A DNA stretch of 64,000 nucleotides. It comes from Pseudomonas wuhanensis. Lineage in GTDB: Bacteria > Pseudomonadota > Gammaproteobacteria > Pseudomonadales > Pseudomonadaceae. Location of the stretch: positions 4,650,001 to 4,714,000 of the forward strand of contig NZ_CP117430.1 in the NCBI RefSeq assembly GCF_030687395.1, read 5' to 3'. Shown here piece after piece: positions 16,311 to 25,310 of the stretch; position 1 is the stretch's first letter; each line of letters starts with the position of its first letter. The notes below the pieces were generated by a model. The model had not been told where the DNA came from, did not search any database, and worked only from the letters and a program-made list of their open reading frames with translations. The position numbers and the translations under genes were made by a program.

Positions 16311-19300
16311 ATGTCGCTGTCCATCGGGCTGATTGCCACCGTCGCCCTGGCCTATATGGCCATCCTGTTCGCTATCGCCTTTTACGGTGACCGGCGCAGC
16401 GCGCCGTTGCCGCCACGGGTGCGTGCCTGGGTGTACAGCTTGTCGCTGGCCGTTTATTGCACCAGTTGGACATTCTTTGGCGCCGTGGGCCAGGCGGCAG
16501 AACAACTCTGGTCATTCCTGCCGATCTACCTCGGACCGATCCTGCTGCTGGTGTGCGCGCCGTGGGTCCTGCAAAAAATGGTGATGATCAGCAAGCAGGA
16601 AAACATCACTTCCATCGCCGACTTCATCGCCGCCCGCTATGGCAAATCCCAGTCGCTGGCGGTGGTGGTGGCGCTGATCTGTCTGGTCGGCGTATTGCCC
16701 TACATCGCCTTGCAGCTCAAGGGCATCGTGCTGGGCGTGAACCTGCTGATCGGCGCCGGCGCTGACGCCATGGGCACACGCGCGCAGGACACGGCGCTGA
16801 TCGTGTCGCTGGTGCTGGCGCTGTTCACCATCGTTTTCGGTACCCGCAACCTCGATGCCACGGAACACCACCGCGGCATGGTGATGGCGATTGCCTTTGA
16901 ATCGCTGGTCAAGCTGTTCGCTTTTCTCGCGGTCGGCGCGTTCGTGACCTATGGCCTGTACGACGGTTTTGACGACCTGTTCGACCAGGCCATGCTCGCT
17001 CCGCGCCTCGAAGCGTACTGGAAAGAAACCATCAACTGGCCGTCCATGGTGGTGCAAACCGGCGTGGCGATGATGGCGATCATCTGCCTGCCCCGGCAGT
17101 TCCATGTGACCGTGGTGGAAAACATCGACCCCCAGGACCTGCGTTTGGCCAAGTGGGTATTCCCGGCCTATCTGGCGCTGGCGGCGTTGTTTGTCGTGCC
17201 GATCGCACTGGCCGGTCAGATGTTGCTGCCCAGTTCGGTGCTGCCGGACTCATTCGTCATCAGCCTGCCCCTGGCTCAATCTCACCCTGCCTTGGCGATG
17301 CTGGCGTTTATTGGTGGCGCTTCGGCGGCGACCGGTATGGTGATCGTGGCCAGCGTGGCGCTGTCGACCATGCTCTCCAACGACCTGTTGCTGCCCTGGT
17401 TGCTGCGGCGCAACAACGCCGAGCGGCCATTCGAAGTGTTCCGCCAGTGGATGCTGTCGGTGCGCCGGGTGAGCATCGTGGTCATTCTGCTATTGGCCTA
17501 CGTCAGCTATCGCCTGCTGGGCTCCACCGCAAGCCTGGCGACCATCGGCCAGATCGCCTTCGCCGCCGTCACCCAACTGGCCCCGGCCATGCTTGGCGCA
17601 CTGTACTGGAAACAGGCTAACCGTCGTGGGGTGTTCGCAGGGCTGGCCGCAGGCACGTTCCTCTGGTTCTACACGTTGGTATTGCCGATCGCCGCCAAGA
17701 GTCTCGGCTTGCCCCTGAGCAGTTTTCCGGGCCTGGCATGGCTGCAAGGCAATCCGTTGAACCTGCCGATCACCCCGCTGACTCAAGGCGTGGTGCTGTC
17801 CCTGGCGGGCAACTTCACCTTGTTCGCCTGGGTCTCGCTACTGTCACGCACGCGGGTTTCGGAGCACTGGCAGGCCGGCCGCTTCATTGGCCAGGAAATC
17901 AGCGCCCGCCCGAGCGCCCGCTCGATGCTGGCGGTACAGATCAACGACTTGCAGCAACTGGCCGCCCGTTTTGTCGGCGAAGAGCGGGCTCGTCAGAGTT
18001 TCCTCCGTTTCGCCTACCGTCAGGGCAAGGGCTTCAACCCGAACCAGAACGCGGACGGTGAATGGATCGCCCATACCGAACGCTTGCTGGCCGGTGTACT
18101 CGGCGCATCTTCAACCCGGGCGGTGGTAAAAGCCGCCATCGAAGGTCGGGAAATGCAACTCGAGGATGTCGTGCGGATCGCCGACGAAACCTCGGAAGTG
18201 CTGCAGTTCAACCGCGCCCTGTTGCAAGGCGCCATCGAAAACATCACCCAGGGCATCAGTGTGGTCGACCAGTCGTTGAAACTGGTGGCCTGGAACCGGC
18301 GCTACCTTGAGTTATTCAACTACCCCGACGGTTTGATCAGCGTTGGCCGACCGATTGCCGACATCATTCGCTACAACGCCGAGCGCGGCCTGTGCGGCCC
18401 CGGCGAAGCGGAAGTGCACGTCGCCCGCCGCCTGCACTGGATGCGTCAGGGCCGCGCCCATACCTCCGAGCGATTGTTTCCCAATGGTCGAGTGATCGAG
18501 CTGATCGGTAACCCGATGCCCGGCGGCGGTTTCGTCATGAGCTTCACCGACATCACCGCGTTCCGCGAGGCCGAGCAGGCGCTGACCGAAGCGAACGAAG
18601 GCCTCGAACAACGGGTCACCGAACGGACCCACGAGCTGTCGCAACTCAATATTGCCCTGACCGAAGCCAAGGGCACTGCCGAATCGGCCAACCAATCCAA
18701 AACCCGTTTCCTGGCCGCCGTCAGCCATGACTTGATGCAACCGCTGAATGCTGCGCGGCTGTTCTCTGCCGCCCTCTCCCACCAGGAAGAAAACTTATCC
18801 AGTGAAGCCCGGAAACTGGTTCATCACCTGGACAGTTCGCTGCGCTCGGCCGAGGACCTGATCAGCGATCTGTTGGACATTTCCCGCCTGGAAAACGGCA
18901 AGATCAACCCTGATCGCAAGCCCTTCGAGCTCAATGATTTATTCCATACGCTGGGCGCCGAGTTCAAGGCCCTGGCTCAAGAACAGGGATTGAAATTTCG
19001 CGTCAGGGGCAGTGCGTTACGGGTCGACAGCGACATCAAACTGCTGCGACGGATCCTGCAGAACTTCCTGACCAATGCCTTCCGCTACGCCAAAGGCCCG
19101 GTGCTGCTCGGCGTTCGGCGGCGCAAGGGTGAGCTGTGTCTGGAGGTCTGGGACCGTGGACCGGGCATTCCGGAAGACAAACTGCAGGTGATTTTCGAAG
19201 AGTTCAAACGCCTCGACAGCCACCAGACCCGGGCCGAGAAAGGTTTGGGCCTGGGACTGGCGATTGCCGATGGGCTGTGTCGCGTGCTGGGTCACACCCT

Positions 19301-19781
19301 GCGCGTGCGTTCCTGGCCGGGTCGCGGCAGCGTGTTCAGTGTCAGCGTACCGCTGGCTCGGGCACAAACCGCGACGCCGGCCAAGGTTGCCGAACTCAAT
19401 GGCCATTTGCTCAGCGGCGCGCAGGTGCTGTGTATCGATAACGAAGACAGCATCCTCATCGGCATGAACAGTTTGCTCACCCGCTGGGGTTGCCAGGTCT
19501 GGACCGCGCGCAACCGTGAGGAATGCGCGACGCTGCTCGGCGACGGAGTGCGTCCGCAATTGGCGCTGGTGGATTACCACCTGGACGATGGCGAGACCGG
19601 GACCGAATTGATGGCATGGTTGCGCACGCAACTGGGTGAGCCGGTGCCAGGGGTGGTGATCAGTGCCGATGGACGACCGGAGACGGTGGCCCAGGTGCAT
19701 GCAGCGGGTCTGGATTATTTGGCCAAACCGGTGAAACCGGCGGCGTTGCGGGCGTTGTTGAGTCGGCATTTGCCGTTGTAA
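16311..19781 (+). CDS. crbS: SLC5-fused hybrid sensor histidine kinase, CrbS/MxtR type
   Basis: A 1156-residue hybrid sensor. Residues about 1-500 form a sodium/solute symporter (SLC5) domain of about 13 helices. A linker (about 540-620) and a PAS segment (about 630-740) follow, then a short coiled coil (LEQRVTERTHELSQLNIAL). The kinase core has H806 in VSHDLMQPLN, the N-box NAFRYA, and G boxes DRGPGIPE and GLGLGLAI. A C-terminal receiver has phospho-acceptor D1088 in LVDYHLDD. The layout fits CrbS/MxtR (PA3271-like), which with its regulator controls acetate use; other SLC5 kinases such as CbrA lack the receiver. ATG 16311 follows TGGAG. Confidence 0.85.
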   Translation: MSLSIGLIATVALAYMAILFAIAFYGDRRSAPLPPRVRAWVYSLSLAVYCTSWTFFGAVGQAAEQLWSFLPIYLGPILLLVCAPWVLQKMVMISKQENITSIADFIAARYGKSQSLAVVVALICLVGVLPYIALQLKGIVLGVNLLIGAGADAMGTRAQDTALIVSLVLALFTIVFGTRNLDATEHHRGMVMAIAFESLVKLFAFLAVGAFVTYGLYDGFDDLFDQAMLAPRLEAYWKETINWPSMVVQTGVAMMAIICLPRQFHVTVVENIDPQDLRLAKWVFPAYLALAALFVVPIALAGQMLLPSSVLPDSFVISLPLAQSHPALAMLAFIGGASAATGMVIVASVALSTMLSNDLLLPWLLRRNNAERPFEVFRQWMLSVRRVSIVVILLLAYVSYRLLGSTASLATIGQIAFAAVTQLAPAMLGALYWKQANRRGVFAGLAAGTFLWFYTLVLPIAAKSLGLPLSSFPGLAWLQGNPLNLPITPLTQGVVLSLAGNFTLFAWVSLLSRTRVSEHWQAGRFIGQEISARPSARSMLAVQINDLQQLAARFVGEERARQSFLRFAYRQGKGFNPNQNADGEWIAHTERLLAGVLGASSTRAVVKAAIEGREMQLEDVVRIADETSEVLQFNRALLQGAIENITQGISVVDQSLKLVAWNRRYLELFNYPDGLISVGRPIADIIRYNAERGLCGPGEAEVHVARRLHWMRQGRAHTSERLFPNGRVIELIGNPMPGGGFVMSFTDITAFREAEQALTEANEGLEQRVTERTHELSQLNIALTEAKGTAESANQSKTRFLAAVSHDLMQPLNAARLFSAALSHQEENLSSEARKLVHHLDSSLRSAEDLISDLLDISRLENGKINPDRKPFELNDLFHTLGAEFKALAQEQGLKFRVRGSALRVDSDIKLLRRILQNFLTNAFRYAKGPVLLGVRRRKGELCLEVWDRGPGIPEDKLQVIFEEFKRLDSHQTRAEKGLGLGLAIADGLCRVLGHTLRVRSWPGRGSVFSVSVPLARAQTATPAKVAELNGHLLSGAQVLCIDNEDSILIGMNSLLTRWGCQVWTARNREECATLLGDGVRPQLALVDYHLDDGETGTELMAWLRTQLGEPVPGVVISADGRPETVAQVHAAGLDYLAKPVKPAALRALLSRHLPL

Positions 19782-19807
19782 TAAATGCGTCTGGCTAGCC
19801 CAGAACC

Positions 19808-19928
19808 TGTGGCGAGGGAGCTTGCTCCCGCCAGACTGCGAAGCAGTCGCAAAACACGCAACGCGGATTGCTTTACGGGAAACGGGGGGCTGCTGCGCAG
19901 CCCAACGGGAGCAAGCTCCCTCGCCACA
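19808..19928. repeat. Intergenic palindromic repeat, GTGGCGAGGGAGC family
   Basis: Two 23-base arms (TGTGGCGAGGGAGCTTGCTC plus CCG) at 19808-19830 and 19906-19928 are exact inverted copies. They enclose two internal hairpins: GACTGC-GAA-GCAGTC at 19834-19848 and GGGCTGC-TGC-GCAGCCC at 19887-19903. This is a repeat family different from the main REP. It fills the gap between the convergent crbS and rmuC. Confidence 0.88.
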
Positions 19929-19968
19929 GCAAGCCCCCTCGCCACAAATGTCATCGAACACCAGAAGC

Positions 19969-21447
19969 TTATTCGGGCAGTTCGGCCAAGCCATCGACAT
20001 CCGTCATCGCCCGCTCCAGCAAGTCCGCCGGCAAGCTCTTGCTGGCTCGCGCGCCCAGCAACTTGAGCTGCTCGCTGCGACTGACCAGGTTGCCGCGGCC
20101 TTCAGTCAGCTTATTACGTGCAGAGCTGTAGGCTTTGTCCAGTTGCTGCAGGCGATTGCCGACCTCATCCAGATCCTGAATGAACAACACGAACTTGTCG
20201 TACAGCCAACCGGCGCGCTCGGCGATTTCCCGGGCGTTCTGACTCTGGCGCTCCTGCTTCCACAGGCTGTCGATAACCCGCAAAGTGGCCAGCAACGTGG
20301 TCGGGCTGACGATCACGATATTGCGGTCGAAAGCCTCCTGAAACAGCGTCGGCTCAGCCTGCAACGCCGCAGAAAACGCCGCTTCGATCGGAACGAAAAG
20401 CAGAACGAAATCCAGGCTGTGCAAGCCGTCGAGCCGCTTGTAGTCCTTGCCGGCCAGGCCTTTGACGTGATTGCGCAGGGACAGTACATGTTGTTTGATG
20501 GCGATCTGGCCGATGCCGTCGTCCTCAGCCGCCACATACTGCTGATAAGCCGTGAGGCTGACCTTGGAATCGACCACGACCTGCTTGTCACCGGGCAGGT
20601 AAATAATCACATCCGGCTGGAAACGCTCACCATCCGGCCCCTTGAGATTGACCTGGGTCTGGTACTCACGGCCCTTCTCCAGACCCGCGTGTTCAAGCAC
20701 CCGCTCGAGAATCAGTTCGCCCCAGTTGCCTTGGGTTTTCTGCCCTTTCAAGGCCCGCGTCAGGTTGGTGGCTTCGTCGCTCAGACGCAGGTTCAGTTGT
20801 TGCAACCGTTCCAGCTCCTTGGCCAAGGAAAAGCGCTCGCGGGCTTCGGCCTGATAGCTTTCCTCGACGCGTTTTTCGAACGACTGGATACGTTCCTTCA
20901 ATGGATCGAGCAGTTGCCCCAAGCGCTGCTGACTGGTTTCGGCAAAACGCTGCTCACGCTCGTCGAAGATCTTGCCCGCCAACTCGGCGAATTGCGCGCG
21001 CAACTCGTCCCGCGAGCCTTGAAGGTCGTTGAGGCGCTGCTGATGGCTTTCCTGCTGCTCACGCAGCTCGGCGTTAAGGGAAGCGGCCTGAGCGTCGAGG
21101 CGACGCAACTCAGCCTCTTTGCCGGCGCGTTCGATGTTCCAGGCGTGGGCCGCGTCGCGGGCGTCGTCGCGTTCGATCTGGAGCAGTTCGACTTCACGAC
21201 GCACGGCGGCCAGATCGGCCTGTTTGGCGGCGTTGGCCTGGCTCAGGTCTGCGATTTCATCACGGCAAGTGTCGAGCTGCGCATTCAAGCCATCCTGCGT
21301 CAGCTGGGCGATGGCAAGGCGCTCTTCCAGTATTGCCAGCTCGGCCTGCCCCGAACTTGCCCGACGCTGAAGCTGCCAGGCCAGTACCAGTAACGGCAAT
21401 GCAGCGCCCGCCAGACCCAGCAATACGCTGGTCAAGTCCATCGCCAT
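19969..21447 (-). CDS. rmuC: DNA recombination protein RmuC
   Basis: A 492-residue protein: one N-terminal membrane anchor (SVLLGLAGAALPLLVLAWQL), a long coiled coil (about 25-185), then the RmuC nuclease-like domain (about 190-430). That domain has GNWGELILERVLEHAGLEKG, FQPDVIIYLPGDKQVVVDSK and SPTTLLATLRVI. RmuC limits inversions and recombination at short inverted repeats in E. coli. Three in-frame starts occur close together (GTG 21453, ATG 21447, ATG 21441); 21447 sits best behind CAGGAG. Confidence 0.93.
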   Translation of the reverse strand: MAMDLTSVLLGLAGAALPLLVLAWQLQRRASSGQAELAILEERLAIAQLTQDGLNAQLDTCRDEIADLSQANAAKQADLAAVRREVELLQIERDDARDAAHAWNIERAGKEAELRRLDAQAASLNAELREQQESHQQRLNDLQGSRDELRAQFAELAGKIFDEREQRFAETSQQRLGQLLDPLKERIQSFEKRVEESYQAEARERFSLAKELERLQQLNLRLSDEATNLTRALKGQKTQGNWGELILERVLEHAGLEKGREYQTQVNLKGPDGERFQPDVIIYLPGDKQVVVDSKVSLTAYQQYVAAEDDGIGQIAIKQHVLSLRNHVKGLAGKDYKRLDGLHSLDFVLLFVPIEAAFSAALQAEPTLFQEAFDRNIVIVSPTTLLATLRVIDSLWKQERQSQNAREIAERAGWLYDKFVLFIQDLDEVGNRLQQLDKAYSSARNKLTEGRGNLVSRSEQLKLLGARASKSLPADLLERAMTDVDGLAELPE

Positions 21448-21508
21448 AGCCACTCCTGCCGATTAGATAAAGCGTGAAGGTTAACCAAGGCGTCAGGTCT
21501 TGGACAGC

Positions 21509-21832
21509 TCAGTCTTCGGTCAGGCCGAGTTCCCGTTGCGCGCGTCGGTCGCCCGCACGCGCGGCCTGACGCAACAACTCCTGGCCAATGCGGCGATCCC
21601 GGGCGTTACCGCATTCGCGGCACATCAGCTGGCCGAGACGGCTTTGCGCAGCCACGACGCCTTCACGGGCAGGCTGCTTGAGCAAGCGTCCGGCGAAGTG
21701 TTTGACGTTGGAGTTTTCGCCCAGGCGCGGGCTGTCCAGTAGCCACTCGGCCACGCGCATCGAAAAGCGCTTGGGTGGGGAAACACTGGGGGGGGTTGGG
21801 GTAACAGAGACTGATACTGAGCGAAACTTCAT
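21509..21832 (-). CDS. Sel1-repeat-type small protein
   Basis: A 107-residue protein whose C-terminal two thirds hold Sel1-like alpha repeats (QSRLGQLMCRECGNARDRR, then IGQELLRQAARAGDRRAQRE). The N-terminus is proline- and serine-rich. MKFRSVSVSV at 21832 is chosen as the start; another possible start is 25 codons later. No partner is known. It lies upstream of rmuC on the same strand with a 61-bp gap. Confidence 0.75.
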   Translation of the reverse strand: MKFRSVSVSVTPTPPSVSPPKRFSMRVAEWLLDSPRLGENSNVKHFAGRLLKQPAREGVVAAQSRLGQLMCRECGNARDRRIGQELLRQAARAGDRRAQRELGLTED

Positions 21833-22823
21833 AAAGCACTGTGGGGCAGATCGGAAGGCGCGCCACTCTACTCTTTTTTTCGCACAGGTAAAGTTGAAAA
21901 AAGCCTGCACGCCCGTCCTAGAGCAAGCGCTTGGGACAATCCACAGAAGCTGTGGATAACTCAGTGGACAACCGCCTTTGAACTCGCGCAAAGCCGTGTG
22001 GGATGGGGCTCGCAGTCAAACTGACGATTTTTTCACCAGTAAAAAAAAGCGATGTTTTTCATTGACTTAAATTTTCATTACAGGCACCCACTTCCATTGA
22101 GACGTGGATGACAGTGGGATGACAGTTCGCGCAACTTATGTGCACAAGTACCTGTGAGGCGGTTATATCGATGCGCTTTTTCGGCGCGTTTTTAGGTAAG
22201 GCCAGGGGATAAACCCGGGCAACCCGCGCTACAGATAGATCCTGGGTCGATCGTCCTCTCGGATCAACGGTCGGGCTCTGGGCCATTACGGGGCGCAGGC
22301 TCTGCCGGTGGCTCTTCTGACCGTTGAGTGGGGACTGGTCGGCAGACACTCCAACGATCTTATTTGCGAACAAGCTTCCCTTTGACAATCCAATCCGTTA
22401 GTATCCGCGGCGTTAGTACCAAGCTGAAAGTCAATTCTGGTCGAACAAATCCCCGGTCAGCCTTCCCTAAGAGAAGCCTCCACCGACAAAACGGGATCGA
22501 CCACCTCGATGGTTTCCAGGTAAATCTTGCGCCAACACAGCCTTTGAATCGAAAGCAAAGGGTGTTGCCAAGCTCACTTACTCTGACCGAACCAGCCTGC
22601 AAATTGATCAGGATCTTCACCCCGGGCCCAGAACCTTTGCCCTTGATGTGTTGCCTGCCCTCCTAAGTACCTACCTGCCAGCCCAAGCGCGCCAATTTAT
22701 CAGCGCTTCAAACTGGCTGCTTTGTTCCAGTCGGGTTCTTCGTTCGACCAATGGTGGTCGTCGTCACTGGAACGTTTTAACTTTGCACGGTTCTTATCCG
22801 TGTCGCTTGTAGGAACACCCATT
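21833..22823. other. 991-bp stretch without a recognised gene
   Basis: Short open frames occur on both strands, but none has a credible start, ribosome-binding site or recognisable protein. The region contains an inverted pair of DnaA-box-like 9-mers (21937-21945 and 21951-21959), A/T-rich stretches around 21880 and 22040-22080, and the repeated GGATGACAGT near 22106-22125. A TTGACA at 22382 has no well-spaced -10. The part after about 22380 could be a long leader of the following small gene or an unannotated RNA; I cannot decide. Confidence 0.5.
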
Positions 22824-23048
22824 ATGTCTACTCAAATCCACACCCAGGATGCCATCCGCACCCTAACCAACGCTTTTGCTCCAATGAACTGCCTGATCAT
22901 GGCCGCTCGCAAAGGCTGCTTCAGCTTCACTCTGGTCAACGAACACGGCATCGCTCGTCACAGCGAACGCCTGTACCCCGATCAATACTCCAGCGCAGAA
23001 CCGCTGCAGGCTGTGATCGAGCGTACTCGCCAGGCACTGGTTGCCTGA
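22824..23048 (+). CDS. Small conserved protein of unknown function
   Basis: A 74-residue protein beginning MSTQIHTQDAIRTLTNAF, with a beta-rich middle (GCFSFTLVNEHGIARHS) and a C-terminal helix (LQAVIERTRQALVA). No signal peptide or membrane segment. The ATG at 22824 follows TAGGAACACC. Size and pattern resemble small DUF3509-like Pseudomonas proteins, but I do not assign a family. It is followed by a clear terminator, so it is probably a single-gene transcript, perhaps with a long leader. Confidence 0.7.
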   Translation: MSTQIHTQDAIRTLTNAFAPMNCLIMAARKGCFSFTLVNEHGIARHSERLYPDQYSSAEPLQAVIERTRQALVA

Positions 23049-23072
23049 GACGCCAGAAAGGCTGAAAACCTC

Positions 23073-23102
23073 AAAAGCCCTGCTGAAAAGCGGGGCTTTT
23101 TA
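23073..23102 (+). terminator. Intrinsic terminator
   Basis: AAAAGCCCTGCT / GAAA / AGCGGGGCTTTT followed by T and A; a 12-bp stem with one G-U pair, 25 bases after the small gene's stop. Confidence 0.82.
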
Positions 23103-23323
23103 TTGCCCGATATTTCTCAATTCGTGGCCTACGGCTAAGCACCAACCGATATAACGGTTATAACTCGAAGCCGGAAATATTTTAAAAACAGGCCTTTACA
23201 GCAAAATAATGACACTACACTTCAACTCAAGCGGCTTGATCCGCTTCCGGCGAGCCTGAATCGATCCATTGCTGCCAAGGCCCCCTTCAGGTATCGCCGA
23301 CCACTTCAGGTTTCGAGGGCTTT

Positions 23324-23806
23324 ATGGGAATCGCTGCCAGCGAACTGTGTCGTTATGTGATCCGTCCGACGTTGATCTACCTCGGACGCCATAGCGCTAC
23401 TGCCGAATCCCTGCTGCTGGGCATTGCCGCTAGTCAGTCAGCCCTTGGGTCAGCCTTGCACGACCGCCGTGGACACGGCCTGTACCGAATCGCCGAGCCT
23501 CGCCATCAAGCCCTATGGGATCACTATTTGGCCCTGGACCCGGATCGCGCAAGCCTGGTCCGAGGCTTGGCCAGCCAGCATGCTTTTCTCAGCGGACCGC
23601 ACCTGGAATTGACCGTCAACCTGCGTTACGCCACCGCCATCGCCTGGCTGCTGGTAGAAGAACAGAACACTCCCCTCCCCGCCTCCGATGACCTGTTGGG
23701 AATGGCCCGAATCTGGCGCCAGACTTTCCAGCCCCAAGGTCGTCTGCGAGATTTCACCTACGCCTGGCAAACCTGTGTTTCATCGTTGAATCAGGTCGCC
23801 TGCTGA
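23324..23806 (+). CDS. Conserved protein of unknown function
   Basis: A 160-residue, probably cytoplasmic helical protein with no signal peptide. It contains a central GSALHDRRGHGLYRIAEPRH segment and a C-terminal FTYAWQTC. The start at 23324 follows CGAGGGCTTT. It lies directly upstream of fadL in the same direction, as in P. aeruginosa where a similar-sized gene (PA1289) neighbours the fadL homologue. I do not recognise a domain. Confidence 0.72.
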   Translation: MGIAASELCRYVIRPTLIYLGRHSATAESLLLGIAASQSALGSALHDRRGHGLYRIAEPRHQALWDHYLALDPDRASLVRGLASQHAFLSGPHLELTVNLRYATAIAWLLVEEQNTPLPASDDLLGMARIWRQTFQPQGRLRDFTYAWQTCVSSLNQVAC

Positions 23807-23900
23807 CCCACCCGTTTCCGAAGATCGCACAACTTGTCGCGATTTTGGTCGGATTGTCCTACAAAACCGCTCTAAATCAAGCATTACAGCCTATGGCGCT

Positions 23901-23929
23901 GGGGCGAAAATGTTGGTAATTTTCGCCCC
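23901..23929 (+). promoter_or_regulatory. Perfect stem-loop in the fadL leader
   Basis: GGGGCGAAAA and TTTTCGCCCC form a 10-bp perfect inverted repeat around TGTTGGTAA, ending 23 bases before the fadL ATG and just upstream of its CAGGAG site. It could be an operator, an attenuator hairpin, an mRNA stabiliser or the terminator of the upstream gene. There is no downstream T-run beyond the stem itself. Confidence 0.6.
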
Positions 23930-23952
23930 GGTGATCACCAGGAGTTCTAATA

Positions 23953-25221
23953 ATGAAAAAAGTAATACTCAAAACCACCCTTAGCCTCGCCGTTGCCTTG
24001 GCATCCACCCAGCTCTTCGCCAGTGGTTTTGCCCTCAACGAACAAAGCATCAGCGGGATGGGGACAGGTTTTGCCGGGCGATCTTCTTCTGCCGACGACG
24101 CATCCACTATTTTTGGTAACCCTGCCGGCATGTCTCGCCTCAAGCGCGAACAAGTGACCGGCGGTGTTGCATTTATCGACGCGCACGCTGACATCAGTGA
24201 TGCCAGCTCCAGCCCGAATGGTGGAACCAACAAAGGTGACATGGTCCCTTTCATGGGCGTGCCCATGGGCTACTACGTAAAGCCAATCGATGATCACTGG
24301 GCATTCGGTGTTGGCGTATACGCACCGTTCGGCCTGGTGACCGACTACGAGAACGGCTTTGCCGGCCGTTATTTCGGCAGCAAAAGCGAAGTGAAAATCG
24401 TAACCCTGCAGCCAACCGTCAGCTACGCCTTCAACGACAAGGTGTCGATCGGTTTCGGTCCGACCATCAACCGCATTGACGGCACCCTGGAATCGAACCT
24501 GTCGCTGAACCCGCGCGCGCCGGACGGTACCGTCAAGATCAAGGGTGACGACACCGCACTGGGCTACAACATCGGGATTCTGGTTCAAGCCACCGACAGC
24601 ACTCGCGTCGGCCTCACCTACCACTCGAAAGTGAAGTACAAGCTCGAAGGTGACACCAAGGTCAACTACAACCTCCTGGGGGCCCTCGGTCAGAACCCGA
24701 GCCAGAAGTACGACGCGTCGCTGGACATCACCACGCCTGAGTCGGTCGACTTCTCGGTTACTCACCAGTTGGACGACAAATGGACTCTCTACGCAGGCAG
24801 CACCTGGACTCGCTGGAGCCGCCTGAAAGAAATCTCCGTTGAGAACAGTGGCGTTCCTGCTGCCCTGAACAGTCGATTTGGCACCATCACTGAAGAACAG
24901 AACTGGCATGACACTTGGGCTCACGCCATCGGCGCTTCGTACCAGTTGAACAAACAATGGGTCCTGCGTACCGGTCTGTCTGTCGACCAGGCACCGACCA
25001 ACAACGAAGACCGCTCCCCACGCATTCCGACTGGCGATCGCAAGATTTTCAGCCTTGGCGCTGGTTGGAGCCCGACCGACGACCTGACCATCGACGTAGC
25101 GTACTCGTACCTGCGCGAAGAGTCGGTCAAGGTCAACAACAGCAACGGTCGCCAGAACTACAGCGCCGAGTATGAAAACTATGCGAACGGTTTCGGTGTA
25201 GGCGCGACCTATCGTTTCTGA
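23953..25221 (+). CDS. fadL: OmpP1/FadL family outer-membrane transporter
   Basis: A 422-residue outer-membrane beta-barrel with a signal peptide ending at LFASG. The N-terminal hatch has ALNEQSISGMGTGFAGR and the conserved NPAGM motif. The barrel ends in a terminal aromatic residue (TYRF), as outer-membrane proteins do. FadL proteins admit long-chain fatty acids and other hydrophobic compounds. The ATG at 23953 follows CAGGAG. The downstream terminator is shared with the convergent peroxidase gene. Confidence 0.9.
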   Translation: MKKVILKTTLSLAVALASTQLFASGFALNEQSISGMGTGFAGRSSSADDASTIFGNPAGMSRLKREQVTGGVAFIDAHADISDASSSPNGGTNKGDMVPFMGVPMGYYVKPIDDHWAFGVGVYAPFGLVTDYENGFAGRYFGSKSEVKIVTLQPTVSYAFNDKVSIGFGPTINRIDGTLESNLSLNPRAPDGTVKIKGDDTALGYNIGILVQATDSTRVGLTYHSKVKYKLEGDTKVNYNLLGALGQNPSQKYDASLDITTPESVDFSVTHQLDDKWTLYAGSTWTRWSRLKEISVENSGVPAALNSRFGTITEEQNWHDTWAHAIGASYQLNKQWVLRTGLSVDQAPTNNEDRSPRIPTGDRKIFSLGAGWSPTDDLTIDVAYSYLREESVKVNNSNGRQNYSAEYENYANGFGVGATYRF

Positions 25222-25260
25222 TGATTCACGGCGAGTTTGACTGCTTCGCCGCCTGAATTG

Positions 25261-25298
25261 AAAAAGCCCCGCGCTCTTGTACAGAGGCGGGGCTTTTT
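25261..25298. terminator. Bidirectional terminator between fadL and glutathione peroxidase
   Basis: AAAAAGCCCCGC and GCGGGGCTTTTT form a 12-bp stem around a 14-base loop that itself pairs partly (CTCT/AGAG). A-run and T-run flanks allow termination from both sides. Confidence 0.85.
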
Positions 25299-25310
25299 AG
25301 TGCGCGTCGA

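Noticed and set aside
22382..22404. Possible sigma-70 promoter TTGACA ... TAGTAT
   Set aside because: The two hexamers are only 11 bases apart, too close for a functional promoter; no alternative -10 at 16-18 bases.
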